DNA of 64,000 nucleotides. It comes from Dasypus novemcinctus. Its lineage: Eukaryota; Chordata; Mammalia; Cingulata; Dasypodidae. The notes beneath the pieces were generated by a model. The model did no database searches, had not been told where the DNA came from, and saw only the letters and a list, made by a program, of their open reading frames with translations. Location of the stretch: positions 28,598,053-28,662,052 of the forward strand of contig NC_080702.1 of NCBI RefSeq assembly GCF_030445035.2, written 5' to 3'. The translations under genes and the position numbers were made by a program. Positions 1 to 26,740 of this stretch are shown here, piece by piece. How positions within the stretch are numbered: position 1 is the first letter of the stretch; each line of letters opens with the position of its first letter.

Positions 1-409
1 GAATCCCGCGCCTTTCCCAGGCCCTGCTGTGCCCCCGCTCCCCGTGGTGCCGGCTCCACGGCTCTGACCCCGGCTCCTCCCGGGCTTGGGGACAGCTGGA
101 CGCCTGGCCTGCCTTTAAACCTGCTGCATTTCCTGTCCCTGCCCTGGCCCCATCTGTCCTCGGCCCGGGGAGGGGAGAGTTCTCCTGGAACCGGGCCTGT
201 CCCCTCTCGGCTTGGGCCCAGCTTCCTCTCCAAGCTGGACCAGGGAGGGGGGTTTGGCTGTCCTTCTGACCCTTCCCTAAGCTTGGAAATGAGCTGGTGG
301 CCCCCCCGATTTCCACCTGCACCTGAGTCACCAACCCAAGCCGGCCAGAGAGGCGGACGCTGATTCAGATCTGCCTTCTCCTGCGGCTCTGCTCCCGCCC
401 CAACCCCAG
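1..409 (+). other. MAN2B1 intron 4, 3' part
   Basis: GC-rich intronic sequence ending in a pyrimidine tract and the acceptor CCCCAG. No exon 4 sequence and no repeat was recognised, so exon 4 must lie to the left of the window. Confidence 0.7.
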
Positions 410-15958
<15,549 letters not shown>

Positions 15959-16045
15959 GCCCGAGGCCCTCCTTTAGGGTCAGAGACGCCCCCCCCCGCT
16001 GTGCTGGTGCCAATGACCGTCATTAAAATGCCACCACCAAGCCCA
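15959..16045 (+). other. MAN2B1: MAN2B1 3' UTR
   Basis: Very short 3' UTR inferred from the stop codon at 15958 and the polyadenylation signal 64 bases later. The exact cleavage site is not visible. Confidence 0.75.
16022..16027 (+). terminator. MAN2B1: MAN2B1 polyadenylation signal ATTAAA
   Basis: ATTAAA in the context GTCATTAAAATGCC, the only signal close to the stop. A T-run with GT-rich sequence (GAGCGTTTTTTCGGG) follows about 35 bases later, as expected of a downstream element. Confidence 0.8.
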
Positions 16046-16950
16046 GCTCAGGCGTGGCTGAGCGTTTTTTCGGGATGGGGATAGAATTTCTGACCCAGAG
16101 AAGTCAGACACCCTCCCTCCCTCTAGGCCGCTGGGCTCCTCCCCCCAGGGCCCCCCCCCCTCACCAACCCCTCCCTCCCCCTCCTCTGTTTTACCCTTTC
16201 ACCCACCCAGGCCGGGCAGGACCAGGGCTGGGTCTGGGGCCCAGAGAACCAGAGCCCCTGGGTGCTGCCTGGCTAGGCCCCGGGGGAGCCCGGCGCCGAG
16301 GGCGGGGCATCAGGGAGGTCTCCCTGGAGGAGGTGGCGGCAGCGGCAAGGGGCAAGGCCAGGCCGTGGGCAGGTGGCCTGGAGCCCCCACCTCCAGGAGG
16401 CAGAGGCACGAGCCTGGCCCGGCCTGGGCTTGTGCTCTGGGCTCAGGGTCAGTGGCAGGGCCCGGATGAAGCCGCAGGGTTAGATCAGAACAAGCCGCCC
16501 TCTCCCCCGCTGGCGCCGCCTCCTGGAGCTCCTCGGAGGGCCTCCCGGTCCCACCTGCGTCCTTCCTGGGGGCCAACTTCGGGCTGCAGCCCCCGGCGAC
16601 TGACAAGGTCACCCCTGGAAGCAGGGCCTCCTGATGTGGCTAGGGCAGCCGCGGCCCTGGTGAGCCCCGGGGGCTGGGCGCGCCCCCCAAAGCCTTGTCT
16701 AAACTTCTCCCTCGAGGGAGGACCCTGGAGAGGCCTGGCAGGGCTCTGTGCCCCTTTGCCGCCTGCACTGGGCCCTCCGGGTGGGGGGTGGGGACTGGCC
16801 CAGGTACAGCCCAGGGCAGGACGCCCCTCCCCACACTTTGAAGGCTCTGTCTGGAGGGCGTGCGCCAGCCCATCCAGGAGATCCCCTCCCTGCCACTTTC
16901 TAATCCCCTCCCAACCCCAGGACTGGTCTCGCCCAGACGGGGAGGCTCGG
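16046..16950. other. GC-rich 3' flank of MAN2B1, no gene seen
   Basis: GC-rich, stop-poor sequence with long open frames on both strands. None resembles a known protein or has a plausible start context. No CpG clustering strong enough to call a promoter. Confidence 0.55.
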
Positions 16951-17930
16951 GGAGGGCTCCCGGGCCCACCCGTGGCTCCCCGGGGGTCCCTGTTTTAGGT
17001 GTGGCCCCCCAATTTGTCCAAGTCCCCCTCTGGGGAGGAGGGTGGGCCTGGCTGGCTGGGGAGCCCCAGGGAGGATAACCGACCTGGCCACGGCCCCACG
17101 CAGGACCAGCTGCCTGTCAGAGTCCCCAAGTCCATCCCACGGCTGGCCAGCAGAGGGCACCCCGGGCCTGGCTGCGCTCTAACGTAGGCCTGATGGCCCC
17201 ACGGGCTTCCAGAAAAGACTTCTAAATCCAGGACACGAGTCCTGGGTGGCTAGGCAGGCCTGGGGAGGACACCCCGGGACTGGTGTCTTGTCGCTGGAGG
17301 GGCCTCCTGCAGACTTTTCCGTTTCCCTCCCCCCAGCCATCCTGCTTGGGACCTGGTCACGGGAGATGCCACCAAGTTGTTGATAAGGATCCGCCTGGTG
17401 ACAGGGTTCAGACGGGCTCAGGATGGCACCCTGTGTCCAGTTGTCACTCGTGCCTCCCGAAAACATATCTAAGTCCTCTCCAAAGAGGGCGCCGTCCTGG
17501 GCCAACCAGAGACCCTTGGAGGATGCACTGGGCCCACCCTGGACCCACACTCACCCCCCTAAAGCTTGCTAAGCTGTAGCTGGGTGATGGGGACAGGCGC
17601 AGGCCAGCGGGAGGGTCTCAGGATGGCACCTGGACCAGGCGGTGGTCTCCTGGTGGTGCCTCCTGAAAAACGTCTCCACATCCCCGTACAGCCTGGGTGA
17701 GATTCAGAGCCCCAGGCAGAGCCCAGGAGGCCTTCAGGAGTGGCAGGTTATCCCACCCCCGACATGCGGCTCAGTGCAATCCCAGGTGTGTTTCCTGAAA
17801 AATTCTCTGTCTCCCACCTTACTGGGGCTCCTGCCATGCATGTCCAGGGGGCAGGAAGGGTGCCCCGGGAGCAGCTGCCATCCCTTGTGGGTTCCATCCA
17901 CCTGGACCATCTCCCCAAACGTTTTCTTTC
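16951..17930. repeat. Decayed GC-rich tandem or duplicated repeat
   Basis: Related phrases recur: CAGGATGGCACC at 17427 and 17618, each followed about 30 bases on by a CCTCC(C/T)GAAAA motif, with further GAAAA/CCAC phrases near 17208, 17307 and 17791. Spacing is irregular (about 100-190 bp), so this looks like an old, eroded array. Confidence 0.4.
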
Positions 17931-18059
17931 TATTTTTTAAAACATTTTTACAAGCAAATACTTCCCCCCTCGCCACCCCCACCCACTGCAACCTCTAATT
18001 TGCATCTCTTACGCAAAGTGATATCATACAATATTTTTCTGTATGTATCATGTTTTATT

Positions 18060-19150
18060 TTTTATTTTTTGCATTCAACTACTATTTATTGAGCAAAAAA
18101 AAAAATGTATTGTTTCAGGAGGTTTATAATCTGATAGGAGCGGCACCTACCAAAGAAAAGTAACAAAACGATACGTCATTATAACGCGTATTGATTGGAT
18201 GAGGAAAGCAAATAAAGTGCTGCAATGGGCAAAAGAGGTTTTGGAGAGAGATGAGCAGACGAGGGAGGTCTGGGTGAAAATCCCGTCCCCATGACTTGGG
18301 TGACCCTGGGCAAATTACCCAACTTTTCTGTGCCTCAGTTACTGTGCCTGTCAGTGGGAATTAGCGTTGGCACGAGAACTCAGTGAGTCAGTCCTTGTGG
18401 CCCATGTGGAACAGGTGCAGCCGAGAGCAAGGGCTGAGCACATCAGTGTTGATAATGCCGACGTCCAGTGAGAGAACCTCTCTGTTGCCAGATTAACTCT
18501 TGGACATTTCCCTGGCAAGGGTGATCTTCTCTGAGGGCCAGTGGTGCTCTGGAACCACAGCTAGTTTGTAAGAGCCGTTCGGTAGCAAATCTTCTCCAAA
18601 CTCTACATTTAGCGACTTGAAACTCTTCTCGCCCACTCTGCATTTGGCAGCAACTTGAAATAGCCCTGGTAGAACCGTTTACACCACGGCGATTGGTAAG
18701 TGCTGCAGATCAGGGCCTCTGGCTCAGCTCTCGAAACGTCGGTTGCTGAACGTCTATCAGCACAGCCGTGGTACTCGGATTTACTGGAGAGTGATGGGGA
18801 CTTGGAGCTCTTCCTTGTGGTTCCAGACTGATCCAAGTCTAGTGCGAGACAGTTGCGAAATAAATATTTGTTCTGATATTCAGATCACTGGTTTTGATGT
18901 CTGTTATAGTGGGTCTAAAGGATTTGGGGCTCACTGGCCCGGGAGCGGGCAAGTGCATTGGAAGAAAAGGAAGTGCCATGTGCCGTGGATATTGAGCCAT
19001 AAAGATAAGCTCTCTAGCAGCTAGATATTCGCTCTTGCATGGGGCGTGCAGTTTGGATCACTGTCTAAAGTTGATGCCTTAGGCTTTTCAAGTGATGGAA
19101 AATGAACACAAATGCCCAAGTTCCTTAAGTCATTGCTATAAAAATAAAAC
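18060..19150. other. Intergenic sequence with an old MIR
   Basis: Apart from a MIR SINE near 18275-18410 (GACCCTGGGCAAATTACCCA and TGTGCCTCAGTT phrases), nothing was recognised. Confidence 0.55.
18275..18410 (+). mobile_element. MIR SINE fragment
   Basis: The core phrases TGACTTGGGTGACCCTGGGC, AAATTACCCAACTTTTCTGT and GCCTCAGTTACTG match the MIR consensus in plus orientation. Ancient mammalian SINE. Confidence 0.75.
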
Positions 19151-19153
19151 TTA

Positions 19154-19530
19154 GGGAAACGGACTTTGGCCCAGTGGTTAGGGCGTCCGTCTACCACATG
19201 GGAGGTCCGCGGTTCAAACCCCGGGCCTCCTTGACCCGTGTGGAGCTGGCCCGTGCGCAGTGCTGATGTGCGCAAGGAGTGCCGTGCTACACAGGGGTGT
19301 CCCCCACGTAGGGGAGCCCCACCCGCAAGGAGTGCACCCATAAGGAGAGCCGCCCAGCGTGAAGGAGGGAGCAGCCTGTCGAGGAATGGCGCCGCCCACA
19401 CTTCCCGTGCCGCTGACGACAACAGAAGCGGACAAAAGAAAACAAGACGCAGCAAAAAGACACAGAAAACAGACAACCAGGGGAGGGGAGGGGAATTAAA
19501 TAAATAAAAATAAATCTTCAAAAAAATAAA
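19154..19530 (+). mobile_element. DAS-type SINE (copy 2)
   Basis: Typical head (GGACTTTGGCCCAGTGGTTA) and B box GGTTCAAACCC, lacking part of the middle body. Flanked by the duplication AAAATAAAACTTAG on both sides. Confidence 0.93.
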
Positions 19531-19563
19531 AAAATAAAACTTAGACTAAGAATAAACCTGTTT

Positions 19564-20050
19564 GGGAAGCAGACTTGGCTCAATGGATACAGCGTCCGCC
19601 TACCACATGGGAGGTCCGAGGTTCAAACCCAGGGCCGCCTCGACTCGTGTGGAGCTGGCCCATGCACAGTGCTGATGCGCGCAAGGAGTGCCCTGCCACG
19701 CAGGGGTGTCCCCCGCGTAGGGGAGCCCCATGCACAAGGAGTGCGCCCCGTAAGGAGAGCCGCCTAGCGCGAAAGAAAGTGCAGCCTGCCCAGGAGTGGC
19801 ACCGCACACATGGAGAGCTGACGCAGCAAGATGACGCAACAAAGAGACACAGATTCCCATGCCGCTGACAACAACAGAAGCGGACAAAGAAGACGCAGCA
19901 AATAGACACAGAGAACAGACAACCGGGGTGGGGGGGAGGGGAGAGAAATAAATAAATAAATCTTTAAAAAAAAAAAAGAAGAACACACAGTGAATGGATA
20001 CAGAGAGTAGACAATTGGGGGGACAGAAGGGGAGAGAAATTAAAAAAAAG
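19564..20050 (+). mobile_element. DAS-type SINE with two tails (copy 3)
   Basis: Full head and body to a poly-A tail at about 19977, directly followed by a second SINE 3' end (GAACACACAGTGAATGG to GGGGAGAGAAAT). The flanking duplication AACCTGTTT (19555-19563 and 20052-20060) encloses both, so the whole composite inserted together. Confidence 0.9.
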
Positions 20051-20221
20051 GAACCTGTTTAATAGTCACCAATGACTAAACATTTAAATATATTTTAAAG
20101 AGAGGTAAAAGGACACCACATGGGAATAAATGTAAACACCAAGGTACAAACGTGTTTTTCCCCACTCAACCTACTTAATAACTATTATGCTCTACTAAGT
20201 TACTGAATATTTATCACATGT

Positions 20222-20753
20222 TGTAGCAGTTTGATATGATTATGAATTTCAAAAATAGATATTGGATTATGTTTGTAATCTGATCTGTACCTGGGTGTGA
20301 TTCAGTTATGATTAGGGTTTTGATTGGGCCATGTCATTAGGGCATTGAGTCCCTGCCCCATGGTGGGTGGGGACTCACAGATAAAAGGCATGGCAAGGGA
20401 CAGAGTTGAGGGCTTTTAATGTTGGAGTTTTGATCTTGGAGTTTGATGCCAGAGTCTTAAGCTAGAGCTCTGGGAAGTGAGCACACTGAGGAAAGAGAAG
20501 CAAGTCCCAGGGAGAGAGGAACCCCGAACCCAGAGAGAAGCAAGACCCTGGAAGGGAGGAACCCAGGAAGCCTGAACCCTCACAGACATCGGCAGCCATC
20601 CTGCTCCAACACGTGGAAATAGACGTTGGTGAGGGAAGTAAATGATGCTCTATGGCCTGGTATCTGTAAACTCCTACCCCAAATAAATACCCTTTATAAA
20701 AGCCAACAGACTTGGGGTATTTTGCATCAGCACCACTTTGACTGACTAATACA
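20222..20753 (+). mobile_element. Solo LTR, ERVL/MaLR-like family (copy A)
   Basis: Fossil LTR of 532 bp, TGTAGCAGTTTGATAT to GACTGACTAATACA, with perfect 5-bp target duplications CATGT (20217-20221 and 20754-20758). It has a TATA-like AGATAAAAGGC and an AATAAA near its end. The 5-bp duplication fits class III/MaLR elements. Middle-aged by divergence among copies. Confidence 0.8.
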
Positions 20754-20774
20754 CATGTCAAGCAATCTTCAGAT

Positions 20775-20965
20775 TGCTTTCTGTGCATTAACTAATCCTG
20801 AAAACAGCCCTAGTAGGAAGGCAGCATCATTATTATTATTCTCATTTTACCATTTAAAAAAACTGACACCCCAGGAAATTAAGTAAGGGGCGCAGGGTCT
20901 CCCAGCCAGCACACGTCAGAGCCAGGACACAAACCCAAGGCATCTGGCTCCAGTCACTCTGCATC
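20775..20965 (-). mobile_element. MIR SINE
   Basis: The plus strand shows the reverse complement of the MIR core (CTCATTTTACCATT, GACACCCCAGGAAATTAAGT, CCAGGACACAAACCCAAGGC). Ancient mammalian SINE in minus orientation. Confidence 0.75.
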
Positions 20966-21194
20966 CTGCAAAACCGCCTCACGGACACTTCTCTACGGTG
21001 CAGACAGGAGAACAAATATCACCTCTATTATTATTGTACCTGTGAGCTTTTGGACTTCCAAGTACACTGAACCCTGGGATAAGGCGGTCACCCAGAGACA
21101 GACAGCACTGGCCGGGGCTGGGATTAGGGGAAGCCTGTGAGGTGCTTGGGTTGCAAAATGCAAAGATGCACTGGCCCTCCGGGTCGTGCTCATG

Positions 21195-21775
21195 GGCCCC
21201 TGTGTATCTGGCTTATTTCACTGAGCATCAAGTTTTCAAGGTTTGTCCATGTTGCAACATGTCTCAGAACTTCATTCTATCTCATGGCTGAATTGTACGT
21301 ATATACGGATTTGTATCTCCATCACAGAGCTGGCCACATTTTGTTGAGCCAGTCATCTGTTGATGTACCCTTGGGTTGCTGCCACCTTTTGGCTGCTGTG
21401 AATATTGCAGCTATGCACATCGGTGTATAAGTATCTGTCTGAGACTTTGTTTTCATTCTCTCTGGGTATAGACCTAGAACTGGAATGGCTGCGTCGTTTG
21501 GCAATCAAGTCTATATGGAACTTTTGGAGGAGCCGCCATATTGTTTCCACAGTGGCTGCGCCATTTTACTTGTCACTGACAATGCAGTAGAGTTCCAATT
21601 TCTCCATATTCTCGCCAACACTTATTTTTATTACTATTATATCTTTGTGGGTGTGAAGTGGTATCACATTGTGGCTTTGGTTTGGATAATGGATAATGAT
21701 GTTGAGCATCTTTTCATGTGCTTATTGGTCATTTGGTCATTTCTACATCTTTTTTTTTTTTTTTTACACTATGCA
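21195..21775 (-). mobile_element. L1 LINE, ORF2 3' end
   Basis: Reverse complement of the L1 ORF2 C-terminus: the plus strand reads TGGCTTATTTCACTGAGCAT, GGGTTGCTGCCACCTTTTGG and CTGCGCCATTTTACTTG, the usual antisense L1 phrases. Old, decayed copy. Confidence 0.8.
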
Positions 21776-21899
21776 ACTCGCTTCATTGCCGAGGCCTATG
21801 GACAAGGTCATCAATGGTTCAGGGCCCCAGTTGGCTCTGGCATGGGACACTATGAGAGGTCCAGGGATACAGACCTGCCATAAATCCAAACCTATGCAT

Positions 21900-22260
21900 C
21901 ATTTGATTATCTTCTCCCCAAAGATCTCCTAAGTGCCCTTCTGAAGGGCATTCCAAGCCAGGGTGTGTCTCCATGTGGGTTCCAAGAGTTGGGGACCCCT
22001 TGTGTAAACTTTCTCAGTTCCCTTCCAGTAGTTGCTGGAACTGGCTCAGGGCAGACTGGGAGGCCCAGGGAGTTTCCTCTGGCTGCCCCATGTCCCTTTG
22101 GGGGTTCGGCCTCTAGGATGTGGCCCCTCCACATTTTTCTGAGTTCCTCTCCTTAAGGCTGGACAAGTCTGGGCTGAGCAGGGAGGCCCAGGGACGGGAC
22201 TCTGGAAATAGATGTGGTACTGGCTGGTGCCTGGTCTTAGGAGATACCCACCCCCCAATT
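21900..22260. repeat. Decayed GC-rich repeat, second block
   Basis: Contains repeated phrases (GGGAGGCCCAGGGAGTTTCC and GGGAGGCCCAGGGACGGG about 125 bp apart) and loosely resembles the 16.95-17.93 kb block. Weak. Confidence 0.3.
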
Positions 22261-22261
22261 T

Positions 22262-22655
22262 CTCCAGCTCCTTGTTCTGGATGGAATCACGTCCTCTAGA
22301 AAGACAAGTTCAGGGCCTAACCCCTGTCCTGGGGATATGAACTCATTTGTAAATAGGGTCTTTGAAGGTGTTACTAGTCAAGGCGAGGCCAAACTGAATG
22401 AGGTGGCCTTGACCCAACAGGCCTGGCAACAGCCCTGGAGTCCTTTAAGCAGGAGCCAGCAGGCGGCAGACGGGGAGCAGATGGCCGAGGACGGAGCCAG
22501 AGGCTGAGGTGTGGATGTTGCCAACCCACCGCCAGAAAGCGCCAGCCTTTGGGGAAAGCATGGCCTGCCCGTGCTGTGATTCTGGAATTCTAGCCTCCAG
22601 AACCGTGAAACAATACATTCCTGTTGTTGAAACCAGCCGGTTCGTGGGTATTTGT
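22262..22655 (+). mobile_element. MLT1-type MaLR LTR, 5' part
   Basis: Fossil mammalian MaLR LTR (phrases GGATATGAACTCATTTGTAA, TTAAGCAGGAGCC, CTAGCCTCCAGAACCGTGA). It continues after an L1 insertion at about 23594-23633 (TTACAGCAGCCTTGGCAAAC). Old. Confidence 0.7.
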
Positions 22656-23593
22656 TTATTTTTTATGATTTTTTGAGCAGTTGCAGGTTTACAGGAAAAT
22701 CATGCAGGAAGCAGAGTTCCCATATACACGTCCCCACAATTTTTCCTGTTATTCACTATTTGCATTAGTGTGGTACCTTTGTTACAACTGACAAATCAAT
22801 ACTGTTATAATTATATACTTATATAATTATATTATTAATTACATAATTATATTATTGACTAGGATTCACTGTGTTGTAGAGTTCTATGGTTTTGTTTTTA
22901 ATTGTAACATATATACAACCGAATATTTCCTATGTTAACCACTTTCGAGTATATAAAATTCAGTGGTGTTACAGTCACAATCTTGTGCTACCATTGCCAC
23001 CATCATTGACCAGACTTTTCCATCATGCCAAAAAGAAATTCTGTACCCATGAAAACATTAACTCCCCATTCCCCACCCCTACCCTTGGTGACCTGTATTC
23101 TAATTTCTGACTCTATGAATTTGCATATTCTATTTATTTCCTATGAGCAAGAATCATACAATATTTGTCTCTCTGTGTTCTGGCTTCTTTCTCTCAACAT
23201 TATATCCTCAAGGTTCATCCATTTTCTCCGGTATCAGAACTTCATTTCTTTTCTTACAGTTGAATGGTATTCCACTGTATGCATAAACCACGTTTTGTTC
23301 ATCTAGTCCCCCATCAATGGACACAAGGATTGTTTCCACCTTTGGGCTCTTGTGGAAGATGCTGCAACGAATATGGATGTTCATGCATCTGCTCGATTTT
23401 CTGCTTTCAATTCTTTGAGGTCGATTTGTAGGTGTGGGATTGCTGGGTTGCAGTCTTTGTTTTCATCTAGTTTTTCTCTTGTAAAGATTGAGAAACCGAG
23501 TGGCCGTTTAAATTTGGTTGAGTCCCACCTACCAAATTTTATAATCAAAGCCAGTTGAAAGCCAGGTATTTACCTTTGAAAAAAAAACCCAAT
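22656..23593 (-). mobile_element. L1 LINE 3' end inserted into the MLT1 LTR
   Basis: Antisense L1 3' UTR and ORF2 end (TGAATGGTATTCCACTGTAT, TTGTTCATCTAGTCCCCC). The MLT1 sequence resumes after it, with similar GTGGGTATTTGTT / GTGGTGTTTGTT at the two edges as the probable target duplication. Confidence 0.75.
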
Positions 23594-23639
23594 CTGTGGT
23601 GTTTGTTACAGCAGCCTTGGCAAACTAAGACACTCCCCC

Positions 23640-23925
23640 TCTGGTGTTTTCGGGGATGCATCCAACACTGGCCCTCCCTAATTTGCATTGTCCTCCCCAA
23701 AACTCCCCAGTCACCTGATGTGACAGTGGAAAAGTTTTCAAAGTCTCCCGCTAGGGGGAGGTTATGGGCCTGGAAACTCCCACAAGAGACCCATCCTTAT
23801 CTGTACTGGAATTTTCTGTACTGGATCTCCATGGCTGGCCCAACCTGGTCCCTCCCAATGTGAGCATGGTTCATCAGGGTGTCCGTCTTGGCTCTCCATG
23901 GCTGGCCTGGCCTGGTTCCTCTTTC
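23640..23925 (+). repeat. 68-bp decayed satellite, block 1
   Basis: CTGGATCTCCATGGCTGGCC at 23821 and TTGGCTCTCCATGGCTGGCC at 23888 are 67 bp apart and match the unit seen at 26.7 and 27.8-28.3 kb. The left part is more eroded. Confidence 0.6.
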
Positions 23926-24125
23926 TTTTTATTTTTTAATATAATAAACTTTATTTTTAAAGAGGTGTTAGTTTACAGAAAAGTCATATCAAAAGTATAA
24001 GGATCCAGGGGGCCTTATCCTTGGGCCCTCCCAGGGGATTGATGGGTGGGATAACCAATCAAAACAGCAAACAACTGGGACTCCTCCCCTGTCATTAGCA
24101 AAGTGGTATAATAATTAATGGTTTA

Positions 24126-24534
24126 GGGAAGTGGAGTTGGCTCAATGGATAGAGCGTTCGCCTACCACATGGGAGGTCCACAGTTCAAACCCAGTTCAAA
24201 ACCAAACTCTTTGACCTGTGTGGAGCTGGCCCACGCACAGTGCTGATACGCGCAAGGAGTGCCATGCCACGCAGGGGTGTCCCCACGTAGGGGAGCCCCA
24301 TGTGCAAGGAGTGCACCCTGTAAGGAGAGCCGCCCAGCGCGAAAGAAAGTCCAGCCTGCCCAGGAGTGGCGCTCATGCAGAGAGCTGATGCAGCAAGTTG
24401 ACCCAATAAAAAGAGACACAGATTCCCGGGCTGCTGACTAGAATAGAAGCGGACACAGAAGAACACACAGTGAAAGGACACAGAGAGTGGGGAGGGGAGA
24501 GAAATAAATTTAAAAATAAATATTTAAAAATAAT
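24126..24534 (+). mobile_element. DAS-type SINE (copy 4)
   Basis: Head GGAGTTGGCTCAATGGATAG, a partly duplicated B-box region, and an A/T-rich tail. Flanked by the duplication TAATAATTAATGGTTTA. Confidence 0.92.
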
Positions 24535-24800
24535 AATAATAATAATAATTAATGGTTTAGAATGCAAGCACCAAAGGAAAACACTCCCTGCTCTTGCCTT
24601 CCTCCCTGCTGTGTGCAACAGCATGCAAATAAAACCCAGGCATTTGTAATCTGTAATGGAAAATTGTAGTCTGTAAATCAGCCCTCTTTATCTCTTTTCA
24701 GCCCCTTCTCTACCTGGGACCCATAATCTGTTATTTTCTCCCATTTCTCTTCCCTCCCTTCCTTAATAAATTACTGGCCTAACTTAAAAAAAAAAAAGTA
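24535..24800. other. Unassigned intergenic sequence
   Basis: No gene. It ends in an AATAAA followed by a short A run and could be a piece of an LTR or 3' UTR, but nothing diagnostic was seen. Confidence 0.4.
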
Positions 24801-24804
24801 TAAA

Positions 24805-24985
24805 GGCATGGGAGGTCCTGGGTTCTGTTCCCAGTGCCCCCTAAAGAAGATATGCAAAGACAATGAGCAGACACAATGAGCAGAGACAATTAGCAGAAAC
24901 AATGAGCAGACACAATTAGCAGAAACAATGAGCAGACACAATGAACAGTGACAGGTAGCAAACACATCGAGCAGACAGTGAGCAG
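24805..24985 (+). mobile_element. DAS-related SINE remnant with 12-bp tandem repeat
   Basis: The B-box half of a tRNA-like head (GGGAGGTCCTGGGTTCTGTT) followed by about ten copies of CAATGAGCAGAC-like units to 24985. The same words occur reversed at 25590-25860. Confidence 0.7.
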
Positions 24986-25042
24986 ACAGATGAGGGAGCC
25001 ATCTTGGGGGAGAAATATATATATTTTTTAAAGTATAAGGGC

Positions 25043-25258
25043 TGGGAGCAGATGTGGCTCAAGCAGTTGAGCACCCACCTCCCAAATGGGAGGTCCTGGG
25101 TTCAGTCCCCAGTCCTTCTGAAAAAACAAAAACAAACTACAAGCAAAACAAATTTAAAAAATCAACTTAGGGAAGCCAATGTGGCTCAGTGAGCACCAGC
25201 TTCCCACATACAAGTTCCCAGGTTCCATCCCCGCCCCCAGTACCTAAAAAAAAAAAAG
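25043..25258 (+). mobile_element. Two short tRNA-headed SINEs in tandem
   Basis: Heads GGGAGCAGATGTGGCTCAAG (25043) and GGGAAGCCAATGTGGCTCAG (25170), each with a B box (GGGTTCAGTCCCC, GGTTCCATCCCC) and an A-rich tail, about 100 bp each. A simple head-plus-tail SINE subtype. Confidence 0.75.
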
Positions 25259-25259
25259 T

Positions 25260-26700
25260 ACAAGGTCTTCCCATATACCCACCCCTCCCTCTCCCACATC
25301 TTCCCCAATTAATAACATCTTACAATTGTGTGATACGTTTGTTATAATTGAAGAATAAATATTGAAGCATTGCTGCTAACCATGGTCTATAGTTTACATT
25401 GTAGTTTACATGAAATTCCAATGCCCTAAAATTTTCCTATGTTCCCTTCCCTTCTCCTCAGAACCTCTGTCAACTACTATCTTATAATTATGTTATATAT
25501 TTTTCCATTACTATAATAAGTTTCTGTCCATGGTTACATCCCACCCTTATTTTGTGTGTTTGATCATTCCTCAACATCCCCCTCCCTGAGATGACTCCCT
25601 CATCTGTCTGCTCGTTGTTTCCACTCATTGTCTCCTCGCTATGTCTGCTTTTTGTCTACTCATTGTGTCTACTCATTGTGTCTGCTCATTGTGTCTGCTC
25701 ATTTTCTGCTCATCTTCTTTAGGAGGCACCAGAAACCAAACCTGGAACCTCCCATGTGGGAGGTGTGTGCCCATCTGCTTGAGCCACATCCACTCCCTGC
25801 TCATTGCATCTGCTTATTGCATCAGCTCATTGCATCTGCTCATTTTCTTTAGGAGGCACTGGGAGCCAAACCTGGGACCTCCCATGTGGGAGGCAGGTGC
25901 CCAACTGCTTGAGCCATATCTGCTCTCCCATTCCTCAACTTTGAGGATTTTGGGATTGTGATGCCCGATCTGGCCTAGATTGAGAGGGGGCTTAGATCTT
26001 ATGGGACAGATGGAAGGAACTGTCCTACTTGCAGTTGTAGATACTCTATTTTTCTTTGGGTGGGGGGATTGGGAGTAGTCCATCATCATCATTTTGATAG
26101 TTGTCCTGTCACAAGTCCAATGATCTGAAGAGTATAGTATTGGCTGCAGCTCTTCTGAGATTCAGGGCTCAACTGGCATATGAACAGACTGAAGATTTAA
26201 GCCTCTGAGACATACATTTAATGGGAATAGTACTAATTATAGGCTCAAATAAAAGGGATGGAAGAATCATGTGTAGGGAAATTATAAATGAGTCAAACTC
26301 TGTTATATTGGGTAAATAAATTGCCGTATATTCCAAGGTAAGGCCCACCCACAGGATACTGATTTCAAGGGCTTGTGCACCTTGCCTAGAGTGTCTTGAT
26401 GTCTCTAGAGCCCTCAGGAGCACCCCTATTTAAGGTAATGTTTACAGTGGCAGCTAGTGAGATCTGTCTGAGACATGCATAAGTATAAACTCTGGGATGA
26501 CCTCCTAACTCACTTTGAAATCTCTTAGCCATTAAAACTCTTTGGTATTCGATGTTTCCCCTTTTTGGTCAAGGTCTTTTTCTAAGTGCATCACTAGTCG
26601 GGGCTTGGTACTAATCCTCTGGTGCCAGGGAGGCTCATCCCCGGGAGTCATGTCCCACACTGGGGTGGGGGGAGTGTTTATCTGCTGAGTTTTGGCATGG
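25260..26700 (-). mobile_element. L1 3' UTR, xenarthran type, with SINE insertion
   Basis: Antisense L1 3' UTR phrases (GTGATACGTTTGTTATAATTG, GTCATGTCCCACACTGGGG) also found at 22.7 and 40.3 kb. It is interrupted at 25590-25930 by two minus-strand short SINEs (AGGAGGCACTGGGAGCCAAA, CCTGGGACCTCCCATGTGGG). Confidence 0.65.
25590..25930 (-). mobile_element. Two short DAS-related SINEs, minus strand
   Basis: The reversed B box and head appear twice (CCTGGAACCTCCCATGTGGG ending GAGCCACATCC, and CCTGGGACCTCCCATGTGGG ending GAGCCATATCTGC), each preceded by repeats of TCTGCTCATTG, the complement of the 12-bp unit at 24850. Confidence 0.75.
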
Positions 26701-26740
26701 TTCCTCTTACATGAGATCCTGGTTCAAATTTTATGTTTCT

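Noticed and set aside
16054-16998. 314-codon frame after the MAN2B1 poly-A signal
   Set aside because: GC-rich, proline/glycine/arginine composition, no domain, no splice or promoter support.
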